NCBI GenBank assembly: GCA_963721445.1
Contig: CAVRIZ010000005.1
Location: 1,550,001-1,614,000 of the forward strand
Source: DAIOEK01 sp963721445
GTDB taxonomy: Bacteria; Chloroflexota; Anaerolineae; Anaerolineales; Anaerolineaceae
Direction: 5' to 3'
Length of the DNA: 64,000 bases
The position numbers and the translations under genes were made by a program. Below the pieces are notes generated by a model. That model saw nothing but the letters and a program-made list of their open reading frames with translations, was not told where the DNA came from and made no database searches. The first letter of the stretch is position 1. Each line of letters starts with the position of its first letter. This document shows positions 17,863-26,393 of this stretch, piece by piece.

Positions 17863-17892
17863 AAGCGCCTTTCAGGGATGGAAGGCGCTTTT
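17863..17892 (+). terminator. Intrinsic terminator, family member
   Basis: AAGCGCCTTTCA-GGGA-TGGAAGGCGCTT followed by TTC, closely matching the hairpin at 16611. Confidence 0.85.
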
Positions 17893-17968
17893 CCATTCTA
17901 CGCAACTTGTCATCGCCAATTTCGTATATTTTCTAGAATTCCACTCCTCGAAGACCACAAAGGAAAAC

Positions 17969-18781
17969 ATGAAAACTCATCCCGAAATGACAACCAAAGC
18001 ACTTATCCCATTCTTACTGATCACCTTTGGATTGACCTGGGGACTTGCAAGCCTATTAATGGCTTTCCCCGATCTGTTCGCCGGCGTTTTTGGTGAAATG
18101 AGCATGCGGAATCCGATCTTTATCATCGCGGTTTATTCACCTGGGATTGCCGGAACATTTATGGTTTGGCGTGCCTATGGTTTGAATGGCCTGGGCAGAT
18201 TCTTTAAGCGGTTGACGATGTGGCGGGCATCCAAATGGTGGTGGCTATTCGTTATCCTCGCCATCCCCGTAATTATGTATACCGGTGCGGTGATGGTTGG
18301 CACAGCCCCCTCTGAATTTCCGTTCTCCCCCTGGTACCAGGTGATCCCGGCGCTAATGCTGGCCTTGTTCCTTGGTCCGATCGAAGAATTTGGATGGCGT
18401 GGCCTTGCACTGCCCTTACTGCAGAAACGAATGGCTCCTATCTGGGCTGCTTTGATCCTTGGCACCATCTGGATGATCTGGCATGCGCCTGCTTTCCTGC
18501 TGAGCGGAACTCCCCAGAGCGGCTGGGATTTCGCCCCCTTCTTTCTGGGCGGCATAGCCATCTCGCTCGTCATGACAGCGATCTTCAACGGTTCTCACGG
18601 AAGTCTCTTGCTCCCATTCTTGCTTCATTTTCAGTTGAATAATCCAATCTGGCCTGATGCTCAACCCTGGGATAGCTATCTGCTCGCAGCCCTGGCTGTC
18701 GTGGTTGTCGTGCTGAACCGGCGGACGATGTTCAAGCGCGATGCGGGCGTCACCCAAATCTTAATGCCCGAATATAATTGA
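17969..18781 (+). CDS. CPBP-family intramembrane metalloprotease
   Basis: 270 aa, about eight transmembrane segments. CPBP (Abi) motif 1 is EEFGWRG (Glu139-Glu140, Arg144), motif 2 WHAPAF (His172) and motif 3 HFQLN in the last third; these line the intramembrane active site. Family members process prenylated or other membrane proteins, or act in bacteriocin self-immunity; the target here is unknown. ATG 17969 is chosen over the longer frame because AAAGGA lies 5 bases upstream and the longer N-terminus is not hydrophobic. Single gene ended by the hairpin at 18857. Confidence 0.9.
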   Translation: MKTHPEMTTKALIPFLLITFGLTWGLASLLMAFPDLFAGVFGEMSMRNPIFIIAVYSPGIAGTFMVWRAYGLNGLGRFFKRLTMWRASKWWWLFVILAIPVIMYTGAVMVGTAPSEFPFSPWYQVIPALMLALFLGPIEEFGWRGLALPLLQKRMAPIWAALILGTIWMIWHAPAFLLSGTPQSGWDFAPFFLGGIAISLVMTAIFNGSHGSLLLPFLLHFQLNNPIWPDAQPWDSYLLAALAVVVVVLNRRTMFKRDAGVTQILMPEYN

Positions 18782-18856
18782 GCTGATCGTAATCAGCTGT
18801 ACGTATGAGCATCCGGAAATGCAACAATCGGGTACAACGACGATTAACACCCGACA

Positions 18857-18884
18857 AAAGACTCTCCAGAACAGGGGAGTCTTT
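18857..18884. terminator. Bidirectional hairpin between convergent genes
   Basis: AAAGACTCTCC-AGAACA-GGGGAGTCTTT. The stem is flanked by A on one side and T on the other, so it can serve both the CPBP gene (+) and the membrane gene (-). Confidence 0.8.
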
Positions 18885-18956
18885 CTGTCTACTTACATTC
18901 TGATCGTTTTCAATTTCCAGTTTGAATGGAAATGAAACCCATAATACACCTGAAGG

Positions 18957-20108
18957 CTAATTGGTCTCGCTGAAGGCGCCACGACCACAGATCGTACATG
19001 CGCCGCGCCGCCGGTAGTAATAACCCAGCGTCGCTACTGCGAGTGATACACCCCAGAGCGGGAACAACAGGGTGGGTCCAACCTGGAAGAAAACTTCCCA
19101 GAAAACGTTGATACCTACTGCCCCGCCGGCTTTCACCGCGGCGACCATAGAGGGCAAAGCGCACCAGATTCCGATTCCGCCCACCACCAGCAGTACAGAT
19201 ACGAGCGCAACCGGGATGACCGCCAGCGCGATGGGGACTCGACGACCGGCCAGACCGATCATCCAGCGCGGGAATACCTCTCCCCAGCGCTGAACCAGGC
19301 CAAACGTGATCAACGCTCCAACCAGGCCGAAGGTCGCCATGGATAAGGCAGATACAAAGATCCCGCTCTCTTGACCGAGACGGATAGCTTCTTCGGTCAT
19401 CCCCAGCGGTATGCCGAAAAACCAGGCGTAGCGGGTGATGGCATAGAAGGCTGGAGCGACCAACGACACATATACCGCAGTCCGACCCCAGCGCCCGGCG
19501 CTGACCGGACTATTCCAGCCTTCCGACTGATCCAAACGACGGCCACAGTATAAACAGGCATGCCCGCTCCGGCGGGTATAGCAGACGGTCGCTGCCAGCC
19601 AGAGAAAGCCGCCGATAAAACAAAACGCCTGATACGCATTGGGCCAGGTGATAAAAGTCTGGATGTAGACCTGTCCGAATTCAGCGCCTTTAATGAGTGA
19701 GAATACAGCATATGGGGTATAACCAAGCATGACCAGCAAGTTGAGTCCGATCATGAGCAGCAGGAGCACCCCCGAGAGTAGTTCTCCAGCAACAATGAGG
19801 ATCGAGCGGAATTTCCGCACCCCGCGCAGCATCATGACTCCCATCATCGCCGCAGGAATCCCTGCCAGTAGAACTACGATCCAGCACACAATTGGTCCGA
19901 ATCGAACAATCATCGGCCCCATACCTAAAGATCCTGTATCGGGGACGAGAGGGAATCCCCGCCCGCTAACCAGCCAGTATATTCCTAAAACAGCATTGAT
20001 CAACGACCACGCCACTGCCGCATACGGTGCCCATTGGCGCCAATCGGACTTATTTCCACTTTTTAAAAGCACTATGTTGGGCGTGCCATCCCCTTTTTGT
20101 ACTTGCAT
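18957..20108 (-). CDS. Multispanning membrane protein with two zinc-ribbon-like CxxC pairs
   Basis: 383 aa with about nine hydrophobic segments (first AAVAWSLINAVLGIYWLV, last LLFPLWGVSLAVATLGYYY). Two cytoplasmic-looking loops each carry a half ribbon: CLYCGRR in the middle and CTICGRG at the extreme C-terminus; together they could bind one zinc. No family was recognised. ATG 20108 has AAGGAAGG upstream and is preferred to the longer frame. It is divergent from the DUF1801 gene across about 300 bases. Confidence 0.75.
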   Translation of the reverse strand: MQVQKGDGTPNIVLLKSGNKSDWRQWAPYAAVAWSLINAVLGIYWLVSGRGFPLVPDTGSLGMGPMIVRFGPIVCWIVVLLAGIPAAMMGVMMLRGVRKFRSILIVAGELLSGVLLLLMIGLNLLVMLGYTPYAVFSLIKGAEFGQVYIQTFITWPNAYQAFCFIGGFLWLAATVCYTRRSGHACLYCGRRLDQSEGWNSPVSAGRWGRTAVYVSLVAPAFYAITRYAWFFGIPLGMTEEAIRLGQESGIFVSALSMATFGLVGALITFGLVQRWGEVFPRWMIGLAGRRVPIALAVIPVALVSVLLVVGGIGIWCALPSMVAAVKAGGAVGINVFWEVFFQVGPTLLFPLWGVSLAVATLGYYYRRRGACTICGRGAFSETN

Positions 20109-20404
20109 TACAACCTTCCTTTCAGTAGGATTTACGTTAGGATGTAAATAAAGTTGTAAATAGCAAATATAGGCTATTGAATTTCCGAAACACACCTCGC
20201 TACTGTCGACAATTGCACGACTTCTCGCGATATTAATTATCCTGACGACCTTTAAGAGGAGTGGTCTATCATTCTAAGCGGTTATACAGACTTATGGCGA
20301 CGAACCGCTCGGACCAATATACTTAAAAAACCTCAATCACATTATTGTATGTTTCTGGTAATTCGATTTCACCTGCTTATTAATGGGTAAGAAAGGGATC
20401 CAAA
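20109..20404. other. 296-base divergent intergenic region
   Basis: It must hold the promoters of the membrane gene (-) and the DUF1801 gene (+). I see no clear -35/-10 pair and no inverted repeat worth naming. Confidence 0.4.
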
Positions 20405-20890
20405 ATGCAAGAAAACACCAGGAAGGATACACAAAAATCTACCGGGAGCACAAGTGTGACCGGTAAGAAGTCGGATGGATTTTCGGACGTAGAACGTGCC
20501 GCGATGAAGGAGCGCGCCAAAGAACTGAAGGCGGAAGCACGCGCGGAAAACGATAAGGCTGCCGGAGAGAAGGATCTGCTCTCAAAGCTTGCCGAAATGC
20601 CAGAACCGGATCGCAGTATGGGAATGCGGATACATGAGATCATCAAAACCACCGTGCCGGAGCTCTCACCAAAGACATGGTATGGGATGCCCGCCTACGC
20701 CAGGGATGGTAAGGTCGTCTGCTTCTTCCAAAGCGGGCAGAAATTCAAAACGCGCTACTGCACATTTGGCTTCAATGAAGCAGCCAACCTGGACGAAGGC
20801 ACTCTGTGGCCAACCGCCTATGCGCTGACCAAATTAACAAAGGACGCAGAGGCAAGAATTACCGCGCTCGTGAAGAAAGCGGTGAGCTGA
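20405..20890 (+). CDS. DUF1801/YdhG-like protein
   Basis: 161 aa. A charged, Lys/Glu-rich N-terminal half (residues 1-65, coiled-coil-like) precedes a DUF1801 domain: MRIHEIIKTTVPELSPKTWYGMPAYARDGKVVCFFQSG, then FGFNEAANLDEGTLWPTAYAL. The family includes the Fra/YdhG frataxin-like iron chaperones, but iron binding cannot be read from this sequence. AAAGGGATCC precedes the ATG. It is the first of three such domains within 2.5 kb (also 21109 and 22283). Confidence 0.85.
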   Translation: MQENTRKDTQKSTGSTSVTGKKSDGFSDVERAAMKERAKELKAEARAENDKAAGEKDLLSKLAEMPEPDRSMGMRIHEIIKTTVPELSPKTWYGMPAYARDGKVVCFFQSGQKFKTRYCTFGFNEAANLDEGTLWPTAYALTKLTKDAEARITALVKKAVS

Positions 20891-21108
20891 GATCTGTTCC
20901 CTATCCGGGCCAGATCGTTTGCAGGGATGTTGCATACATACCTGCAGGGAGCCCGAATCCTTGTGCCCGTCTGAAAACAACTGTGGAAGAATTGGATTGA
21001 ACCGGACACGCTGGTAATGCTGGAAATTGTGACATCGAAGATTGCTATCCCTGTATATAAACCAGTCCAACACCACCGCCTCAGATGCAAATTAATAGGA
21101 GTTCATAT

Positions 21109-21558
21109 ATGGCTGAGCTGAAAACGAAGGTCAATGAAGGCAGCGTTATTAAATTTCTGGATAGCATCGAGGATGAAACAAAACGAAAAGATTCGTACTT
21201 ACTTTTTGAGATGATGCAAAAAGCGAACGAAGATAAAGCAAAGATGTGGGGGGATAGCATTGTCGGTTTTGGTGAGTACCACTATGTCGGTAAAAGTGGT
21301 CGTGAAGGAGACTGGTTCCTTACTGGATTTTCCCCGCGCAAACAAGCTCTCACCCTTTACGCACTGGGTCACTGGGAACCACACGCCGAGTTGCTGGCGA
21401 AATTGGGCAAGTACTCACTTGGCACAGGATGTTTATACATCAAGCGCTTAAGTGATGTGGACATGTCGGTCTTAAATACATTGATCGTCGAAGCGGTGAA
21501 GTTCGCGAAAAAGCAAGCGCAGACGGACGCAGAGATGCAGGCAAAATCCAAGAAATGA
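21109..21558 (+). CDS. DUF1801-domain protein
   Basis: 149 aa, DUF1801 with the typical VIKFLDSIEDETKRKDSYLL, MMQKANEDKAKMWGDSIVGFG and YHYVGKSGREGDWFLTGFSPRK. Function unknown; related to YdhG. ATG 21109 is chosen because TAGGAG lies 8 bases upstream; an in-frame ATG at 21085 adds eight residues without a ribosome site. It stands alone with 200 bases upstream and 90 downstream. Confidence 0.88.
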   Translation: MAELKTKVNEGSVIKFLDSIEDETKRKDSYLLFEMMQKANEDKAKMWGDSIVGFGEYHYVGKSGREGDWFLTGFSPRKQALTLYALGHWEPHAELLAKLGKYSLGTGCLYIKRLSDVDMSVLNTLIVEAVKFAKKQAQTDAEMQAKSKK

Positions 21559-21648
21559 CTACCCGCACATGGCTAAACCCTGATTCTGGCGATCACCTAT
21601 ACTGGAAGATAAACCGATTCCATTAGCGCAGGCGGATATTCTAAAACC

Positions 21649-22155
21649 ATGACGAAATCTGTGTATAGAAAATTCAGTAGAGAAGATCAGCGAACGCTGG
21701 CAACCTGGGCAGCGGACTGTGCTGAACGTGTGCTTCCATTCTTCGAGAAAGCTTATCCTGCTGACGACCGGCCTCGCAAAGCCATCCAGGCATGCCGAGC
21801 ATGGGTGAGTAGTGGCGTATTTAAAATGGCTGAGATCCGCGGAGCCTCGCTATCCGCACATGCCGCCGCACGAGACGCAAAGGAAAATGAAGCAGCCTGT
21901 TTTGCCGCCCGTGCTGCCGGCCAGGGTGTCGCAACGGCCCATGTTCCTCAACACGCCTACGGCAGTGCGCTTTATGCCCTCAAGGCCATTTTGGCCAATG
22001 ATCCGCTGAATGCCGAACATCAGCTTGCGGAAGAACTTAAATGGCAGGCACAACATCTTCCGGAAAGTCTGAGGCAGGAGATCATGGATAGATTGAGTGT
22101 GCAAAAGAAGGGTAAGAGTTTATCGATCAAATTACAAAAAGGCGAGGGTTTTTGA
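21649..22155 (+). CDS. Imm5-like putative immunity protein
   Basis: 168 aa. The pattern CAERVLPFFEKAYPADDRPRKA, then CRAW and ACFAARAAGQGVATAHVPQHA matches the Imm5-like family, named from polymorphic-toxin immunity genes but also common as a stand-alone gene in environmental bacteria. No toxin gene is adjacent. No clear Shine-Dalgarno is seen before ATG 21649. The immunity role is only a family label here. Confidence 0.75.
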   Translation: MTKSVYRKFSREDQRTLATWAADCAERVLPFFEKAYPADDRPRKAIQACRAWVSSGVFKMAEIRGASLSAHAAARDAKENEAACFAARAAGQGVATAHVPQHAYGSALYALKAILANDPLNAEHQLAEELKWQAQHLPESLRQEIMDRLSVQKKGKSLSIKLQKGEGF

Positions 22156-22188
22156 ATCACCCCAGAGACTGTTCAAAATGAGGTGAGC

Positions 22189-22208
22189 CTACCTGCACAT
22201 GCAGGTAG
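22189..22208. repeat. Small inverted repeat
   Basis: CTACCTGCA-CA-TGCAGGTAG, followed by CAAACCCTGAT. The string CACATGGCTAAACCCTGAT at about 21568 in the preceding gap is similar. No T run follows. Confidence 0.45.
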
Positions 22209-22282
22209 CAAACCCTGATGATTTGTTTCGCGTTCAATTCGTATAACCCGGGTGGAATTTCCCGAGCCTGAGGAGCAATAAA

Positions 22283-22870
22283 ATGAAAGATTCAAATTAC
22301 ACTGCGGATGTTTTCATAAATAAAGCAAAAAAGTGGCAGGAAGAATATAAGAAATTGCGGAAGATCGTGCTGGACTGCAACCTGACTGAGGAAATGAAGT
22401 GGGGTGTTCCCTGTTATACGTTTGAGAATAAAAACATAGTCTTGATACATGGATTTAATGAGTACTGTGCTTACTTGTTCCCTAAAGGCGTCCTCTTAAA
22501 GGATCCAGCGGGGATTCTGATCATCCAGACGGAGAACTCTCAGTCTGCCCGTCAGATCCGGTTCACCAACGTTGACGAAATTGAGGAAATGGAACCAATC
22601 TTGAAAGCCTACATTCAAGAAGCCGTCGAAGTGGAAAAAGCCGGTTTGAAAGTGCAATTTAAAAAGAGCACGGAATTCAAGATACCTGAAGAATTTCAAA
22701 AGAAATTGGATGAAAACCCCGCCTTGAAAACCGCATTTGAAGCGCTGACCCCGGGTCGACAAAGGGCATATCTTCTTTTCTTTGCTGCGCCCAAGCTTGC
22801 CCAAACCCGGGAGACCAGAATAGATAAATCTATGCCGCAAATCCTTGATGGTAAGGGATTGAACGATTAG
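22283..22870 (+). CDS. YdeI/OmpD-associated-family protein (DUF1801 plus YdeI tail)
   Basis: 195 aa. N-terminal DUF1801 part (MKWGVPCYTFENKNIVLI, FNEYCAYLFPKG) and a C-terminal YdeI-type tail (LKTAFEALTPGRQRAYLLFF, KLAQTRETRIDKSMPQIL, GKGLND). Family members are cytoplasmic and poorly characterised; E. coli YdeI is linked to polymyxin and peptide stress. GAGGAGC lies before the ATG. Third DUF1801-type gene of the cluster. Confidence 0.88.
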   Translation: MKDSNYTADVFINKAKKWQEEYKKLRKIVLDCNLTEEMKWGVPCYTFENKNIVLIHGFNEYCAYLFPKGVLLKDPAGILIIQTENSQSARQIRFTNVDEIEEMEPILKAYIQEAVEVEKAGLKVQFKKSTEFKIPEEFQKKLDENPALKTAFEALTPGRQRAYLLFFAAPKLAQTRETRIDKSMPQILDGKGLND

Positions 22871-23002
22871 CAAGGGTGATTGCTGAGATCGCAGAGAGCA
22901 TTAGAATGGGGATGGCTGTATTGTTGCAGATTTGAAAAGAATGGGGGCGGAAAACGAAGCATGGAAGAAAAGCATATAAATTGAAGGGAGTTATTACAGA
23001 AC

Positions 23003-23665
23003 ATGACTGGTGATTCTTCCGAAGATATGAAGGGAGAGACGTCGGCACTAACGACCCGGAAATGGGCTGCACTTGCCTCATTCCTTCTGGCTGTGGCTTT
23101 CATAGTTTCACCCTATATCTACCTTACTGGTGAATTGAAATCAGCAATCGGTCCGTTCGCTTATTCCCTGGCTGATTTCTTGTATGGCCCGGTATGGGCT
23201 GCCAGCCTGGTCATGGTCGTGTTCGCACTCCGCGAGCGGCTGAGTGAATATGCGCCTCGTCGAATGGCTCTGGCTTTGCTGATTGCAGTCCTAGCAGCAG
23301 GTGCAATGCTCTTGGTGGCCATGATACGGTCTGCCAACCGCCAGTATTATCTGCTTCATCCGGATTTGACCTATGAGACTGTTCTGGTTATGTGGGCCAC
23401 CCTCGTGACTGGAGTTTCCTCGGCAGGATGGCATCTTTTCGGGTGGGCGCTGTTACTGACAGGGTCGGCGGGGTTGGCGTCCAGACGTCTTCCGCGCGCC
23501 CTCAGCATTCTGTCTTTGGTGATCGGGATCGCAGCACTGTTCGTATATTTATTTCCTGAACTCGAAGGTTTTGTTATCCTGTTTGGGGTGGTATGGGCTG
23601 TGTGGCAGGGCATTCTTTTTTGGATAAGATTACGTGTCAAAACACATGCGCCAGACAGCAATTAA
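23003..23665 (+). CDS. Membrane protein, DUF998-like topology
   Basis: 220 aa with six hydrophobic segments (about 25-45, 60-80, 92-112, 125-155, 163-183, 188-210). No catalytic motif. The small six-helix layout resembles DUF998-type proteins, but I cannot assign a family with confidence. GAAGGGAG precedes the ATG by 17 bases. A hairpin terminator follows at 23676. Confidence 0.65.
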   Translation: MTGDSSEDMKGETSALTTRKWAALASFLLAVAFIVSPYIYLTGELKSAIGPFAYSLADFLYGPVWAASLVMVVFALRERLSEYAPRRMALALLIAVLAAGAMLLVAMIRSANRQYYLLHPDLTYETVLVMWATLVTGVSSAGWHLFGWALLLTGSAGLASRRLPRALSILSLVIGIAALFVYLFPELEGFVILFGVVWAVWQGILFWIRLRVKTHAPDSN

Positions 23666-23675
23666 TGTCAGGTAG

Positions 23676-23699
23676 GGTGCGCTTCAGCGCACCATTTTT
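23676..23699 (+). terminator. Hairpin terminator
   Basis: GGTGCGCT-TC-AGCGCACC followed by ATTTTTG, inside GTAGGGTGCGC, a string typical of dispersed bacterial palindromes. Confidence 0.8.
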
Positions 23700-23722
23700 G
23701 CAAGAATATGGAGCCATAAACG

Positions 23723-24013
23723 ATGATGAAAAGGAAAACCATCCCAGATAAAAAATCAGAGCTGATCGATGGATACACCATAAAATATCATGCTAATGGA
23801 AAAACGATCTGGTCTAAAGGTAAGATCGTGGATGGAAAGACAGACGGGTACTGGGAATGGTATCGCCTGGATGGCACCCTCAAAAGATCCGGATATTTCG
23901 AAAAGGGCGAGCCGGTTGGGGAATGGATCACTTATGACCAAAGTGGAAACGTGTATAAGGTAAGTAAGAAAACCGGCGACCACAGGGAAGAAGATCTGGA
24001 AGAGAATTGTTGA
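23723..24013 (+). CDS. MORN-repeat variant protein
   Basis: 96 aa, three MORN_2-type repeats: YTIKYHANGKTIWSKG, DGYWEWYRLDGTLKRSG and GEWITYDQSGNVYKV. Such short proteins are found both as stand-alone cytoplasmic proteins and as toxin-antitoxin-like partners; no partner is recognised next to it. ATG 23723 or 23726 starts after TGGAGCC. Function unknown. Confidence 0.75.
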   Translation: MMKRKTIPDKKSELIDGYTIKYHANGKTIWSKGKIVDGKTDGYWEWYRLDGTLKRSGYFEKGEPVGEWITYDQSGNVYKVSKKTGDHREEDLEENC

Positions 24014-24103
24014 CGATCTCAGGCAGTTTACAGTTGACCATAGCTCAAGGAATTAATCGATCACCTTTCGACCCGAAAGCGTTCTGCTTATCGCTGATTT
24101 ACA

Positions 24104-24331
24104 TCAGATCTGTTTGGCAATGGATTCCAAGTACAGTTCTTCCAATTTTTTGCGGGCCCAGGGAGTCCGCCTGAGGAATTTCAAACTGCAAGGGCTACCA
24201 GGCTCATTGTAAAAGCAGAGGATGGGTAATATTCTGCTGAGTGACCCTAACCCATTCGTCTGCAGAATTTTATCTTCCCAATAACGGATTCCAATCCATT
24301 TGCAATCGGTAGTAAGGAGTACTATCGCTGG
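24104..24331 (-). pseudogene. VF530-family fragment without start codon
   Basis: A 75-codon open stretch on the minus strand contains LSRILPILCFYNEPGSPCS and LKFLRRTPWARKKLEELYL, the second half of VF530 (DUF2132) proteins. It is nearly the same as the intact gene at 30119-30343 (KFLRRTPWARKKVEELYL). Its N-terminal half is degenerate and has no ATG, GTG or usable TTG after the preceding stop. Probably a decayed copy, possibly with a 5' indel. Confidence 0.65.
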
Positions 24332-24409
24332 TCAACCGGATCAAGGAAATAACCTTCTATCTCAACTGGCTTCACGGACGCGGTATGCAAATAATGAAGA
24401 TAAGTAGAT

Positions 24410-25297
24410 ATGAAAAGCCGATACCTTTCTCTGATCTTGCTTGGCCTAATAACCCTGACCGCCGCTGCTTGCAGTTCGCCTGAACAGGTGGTAGACGAAC
24501 CCAGCAACCAAATCGATACGCCCGTTCCGCTTGTAACGAATACGCCCGCACCTTCTCCCACTACGACCATTATGCCTTCACCCACGGCAACCCCAGAGTC
24601 CTCCCCCACAGCGACGCGGGCAATCCAGCCGCTTGAAATTGTGGAATGGGCTGAATATCCCTATGCCAACCTGGTCGATCCACAAAACACCGATACCCGC
24701 GTGGAGGTATTGGTCCGCAATTCGAACGATTTTCCGGTCCAGGTGAACATGAAGGAAGTGGAGTTGAAATTCCTGAACGCAGCCGGAGATGTCGTTTACG
24801 TAAACCCTAATCCGAGGTTTTATTTCTGGGAAGGTTCGTGGATTCGGGGAGGAGAGTCTCTGCCTATCTCTGCCTGCGTATGTTTTTATACATCAGGAGT
24901 GGCAAAGCAGGCGTGGGAGAAACTTGAGCTGATTGTTCCCATAGAAATAATTGAGGATTCTGCCTATTCAACCGATGTGGAAGTTAACATCGGAGAGTTC
25001 TTTTCCCTCGAAGAAGCCCATCTCGGCGGGGATATGTTGGGTACACAAATCACACTGGTTAATAAGGGGAATCAGGTTTTGAAAAGCTTCGAAGTACTCG
25101 TAACCGCACGCGATAATAATAACAAATATGCCGGAGTAGCTGTCTACGGATCATTCGCCGACCGGGACACAGGCGGCAATTTAACGAGGATCGAGCCGGG
25201 CGCATCCGCGGACGGCATCGTCGTGTCCGAAATTGATTACTTGGATGATACGCTCGAGTATCAGGTTACAGCGCTTGGAATTCTGGCGGATGAGTAG
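24410..25297 (+). CDS. Lipoprotein with FxLYD-like domain
   Basis: 295 aa. Signal peptide and lipobox TAAAC (Cys21), then a Pro/Thr/Ser-rich spacer (about 22-70) and beta-rich extracellular regions: RVEVLVRNSNDFPVQVN and QITLVNKGNQVLKSFEVLVTA, typical of FxLYD/transglutaminase-like accessory domains that bind or present something at the surface. No enzyme motif. Weak AAGTAG precedes the ATG. Single gene. Confidence 0.8.
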   Translation: MKSRYLSLILLGLITLTAAACSSPEQVVDEPSNQIDTPVPLVTNTPAPSPTTTIMPSPTATPESSPTATRAIQPLEIVEWAEYPYANLVDPQNTDTRVEVLVRNSNDFPVQVNMKEVELKFLNAAGDVVYVNPNPRFYFWEGSWIRGGESLPISACVCFYTSGVAKQAWEKLELIVPIEIIEDSAYSTDVEVNIGEFFSLEEAHLGGDMLGTQITLVNKGNQVLKSFEVLVTARDNNNKYAGVAVYGSFADRDTGGNLTRIEPGASADGIVVSEIDYLDDTLEYQVTALGILADE

Positions 25298-25542
25298 ATT
25301 ATTACAAGGATGTGATCTCATGATTTCATCCATCGTCTGGTGAATAAGATACCTGTTGTATATCCATAATTTCAAATGGGTACTCGAATAATAAAATTCA
25401 ACCCACGAAAAAATATATATTTGGGACCTAAACCACCAAAATTACTTTTCAATCGCTGGTTAAATGTGCTGGTGTAGAATTAATTAATCTTGTGTTTCGG
25501 AGAGCAAGAAAACCTATTGGCAATAGTGGGGAGGTGGGTCCA

Positions 25543-26037
25543 ATGTCATCACTGCAGGAATCCATGATCGAATATCGCATCCAATTGCAGAAAGGGATGA
25601 TCCAGGTCGCGCATAAGGGTTTGCTGGACTATATCATGAGCCTGCGCACCCATTTCTCCAAAAAATATCCCCAATTCGCCGTGTCCGGAACCCCGTATTT
25701 CGGATATATGGATATGACCTACTTCTCGATTGTCCCTGAAAATCTGAAGAAACGGGGCTTGAAAATTGCGATTGTTTTTGTGTATGAGACATTCAGATTT
25801 GAAATCTGGCTGGCCGCTGTGAACAAAAAGGTGCAACTGCAATACTGGAATTTGATCAAGGCGAGCGGGTGGAAAAAGTATCGTCTCGTGCCATCCACGC
25901 AGGGATACGATTCGATCGTCGAATGCACCCTGTTGGAGCAACCCGATTTTTGTGATTTGCCCGCAATCACTCGTCAGATTGATGATGGAACGATGCAATT
26001 CATCGAGGATATCGACGGATTTCTGGCACAACACTAA
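25543..26037 (+). CDS. DUF7000-family protein
   Basis: 164 aa. The blocks YIMSLRTHFSKKYPQF, VSGTPYFGYMDMTYFS, LKIAIVFVYETFRFEIWLA and DLPAITRQIDDGTMQFIEDI match a small family common in Firmicutes and environmental bacteria (DUF7000). Function unknown. ATG 25543 has GAGGTGGG upstream; an upstream in-frame start (25492) gives a non-conserved extension. Confidence 0.78.
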   Translation: MSSLQESMIEYRIQLQKGMIQVAHKGLLDYIMSLRTHFSKKYPQFAVSGTPYFGYMDMTYFSIVPENLKKRGLKIAIVFVYETFRFEIWLAAVNKKVQLQYWNLIKASGWKKYRLVPSTQGYDSIVECTLLEQPDFCDLPAITRQIDDGTMQFIEDIDGFLAQH

Positions 26038-26393
26038 ACCAAATTCTGGAACTGGGTCTGTTCTAGCAATCCCTCAGGATGGTCACGTTGATATTAGCCG
26101 CTATATTACGGAGCTCTTCGACCAGCGGAATGAGGATGCGACGAATAATAATCCTACCAACTATAAACGTACTATAGAGAACAATGGCTGGAGATAAACA
26201 CTGGTTTATACCAACCAGGTGGATTCTTCTCCCGGATCAAATATTTCAATCCCAGAATTGTGCCTTCGCCTTGTGGCCGCATTTGCTCTATACTATATTT
26301 GAAACGGCAATTTACACAGTGATCCTATTGGCATAATACACTATTGGTATTGGATAATGGCAGTGGAGGAATTTCCATTTTCAGGAGGCAGAG
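26038..26393. other. 356-base intergenic region, nothing found
   Basis: Low-GC, no conserved reading frame, no strong hairpin. GGAGGCAGAG at its end is the ribosome site of the next gene. Confidence 0.4.

Noticed and set aside
7485..17895. Integron-like cassette array
   Set aside because: Single genes each followed by a shared element suggest cassettes, but no tyrosine recombinase is in the window and I could not find consistent attC core heptamers in the repeats.
22189..22208. Riboswitch or operator at the small inverted repeat
   Set aside because: It is only a 9-base stem with no T run and no conserved aptamer-like bases around it.
26038..26393. Small gene in the gap before the zinc-ribbon membrane protein
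   Set aside because: Frames of up to 80 codons exist but have no ribosome site or recognisable features.
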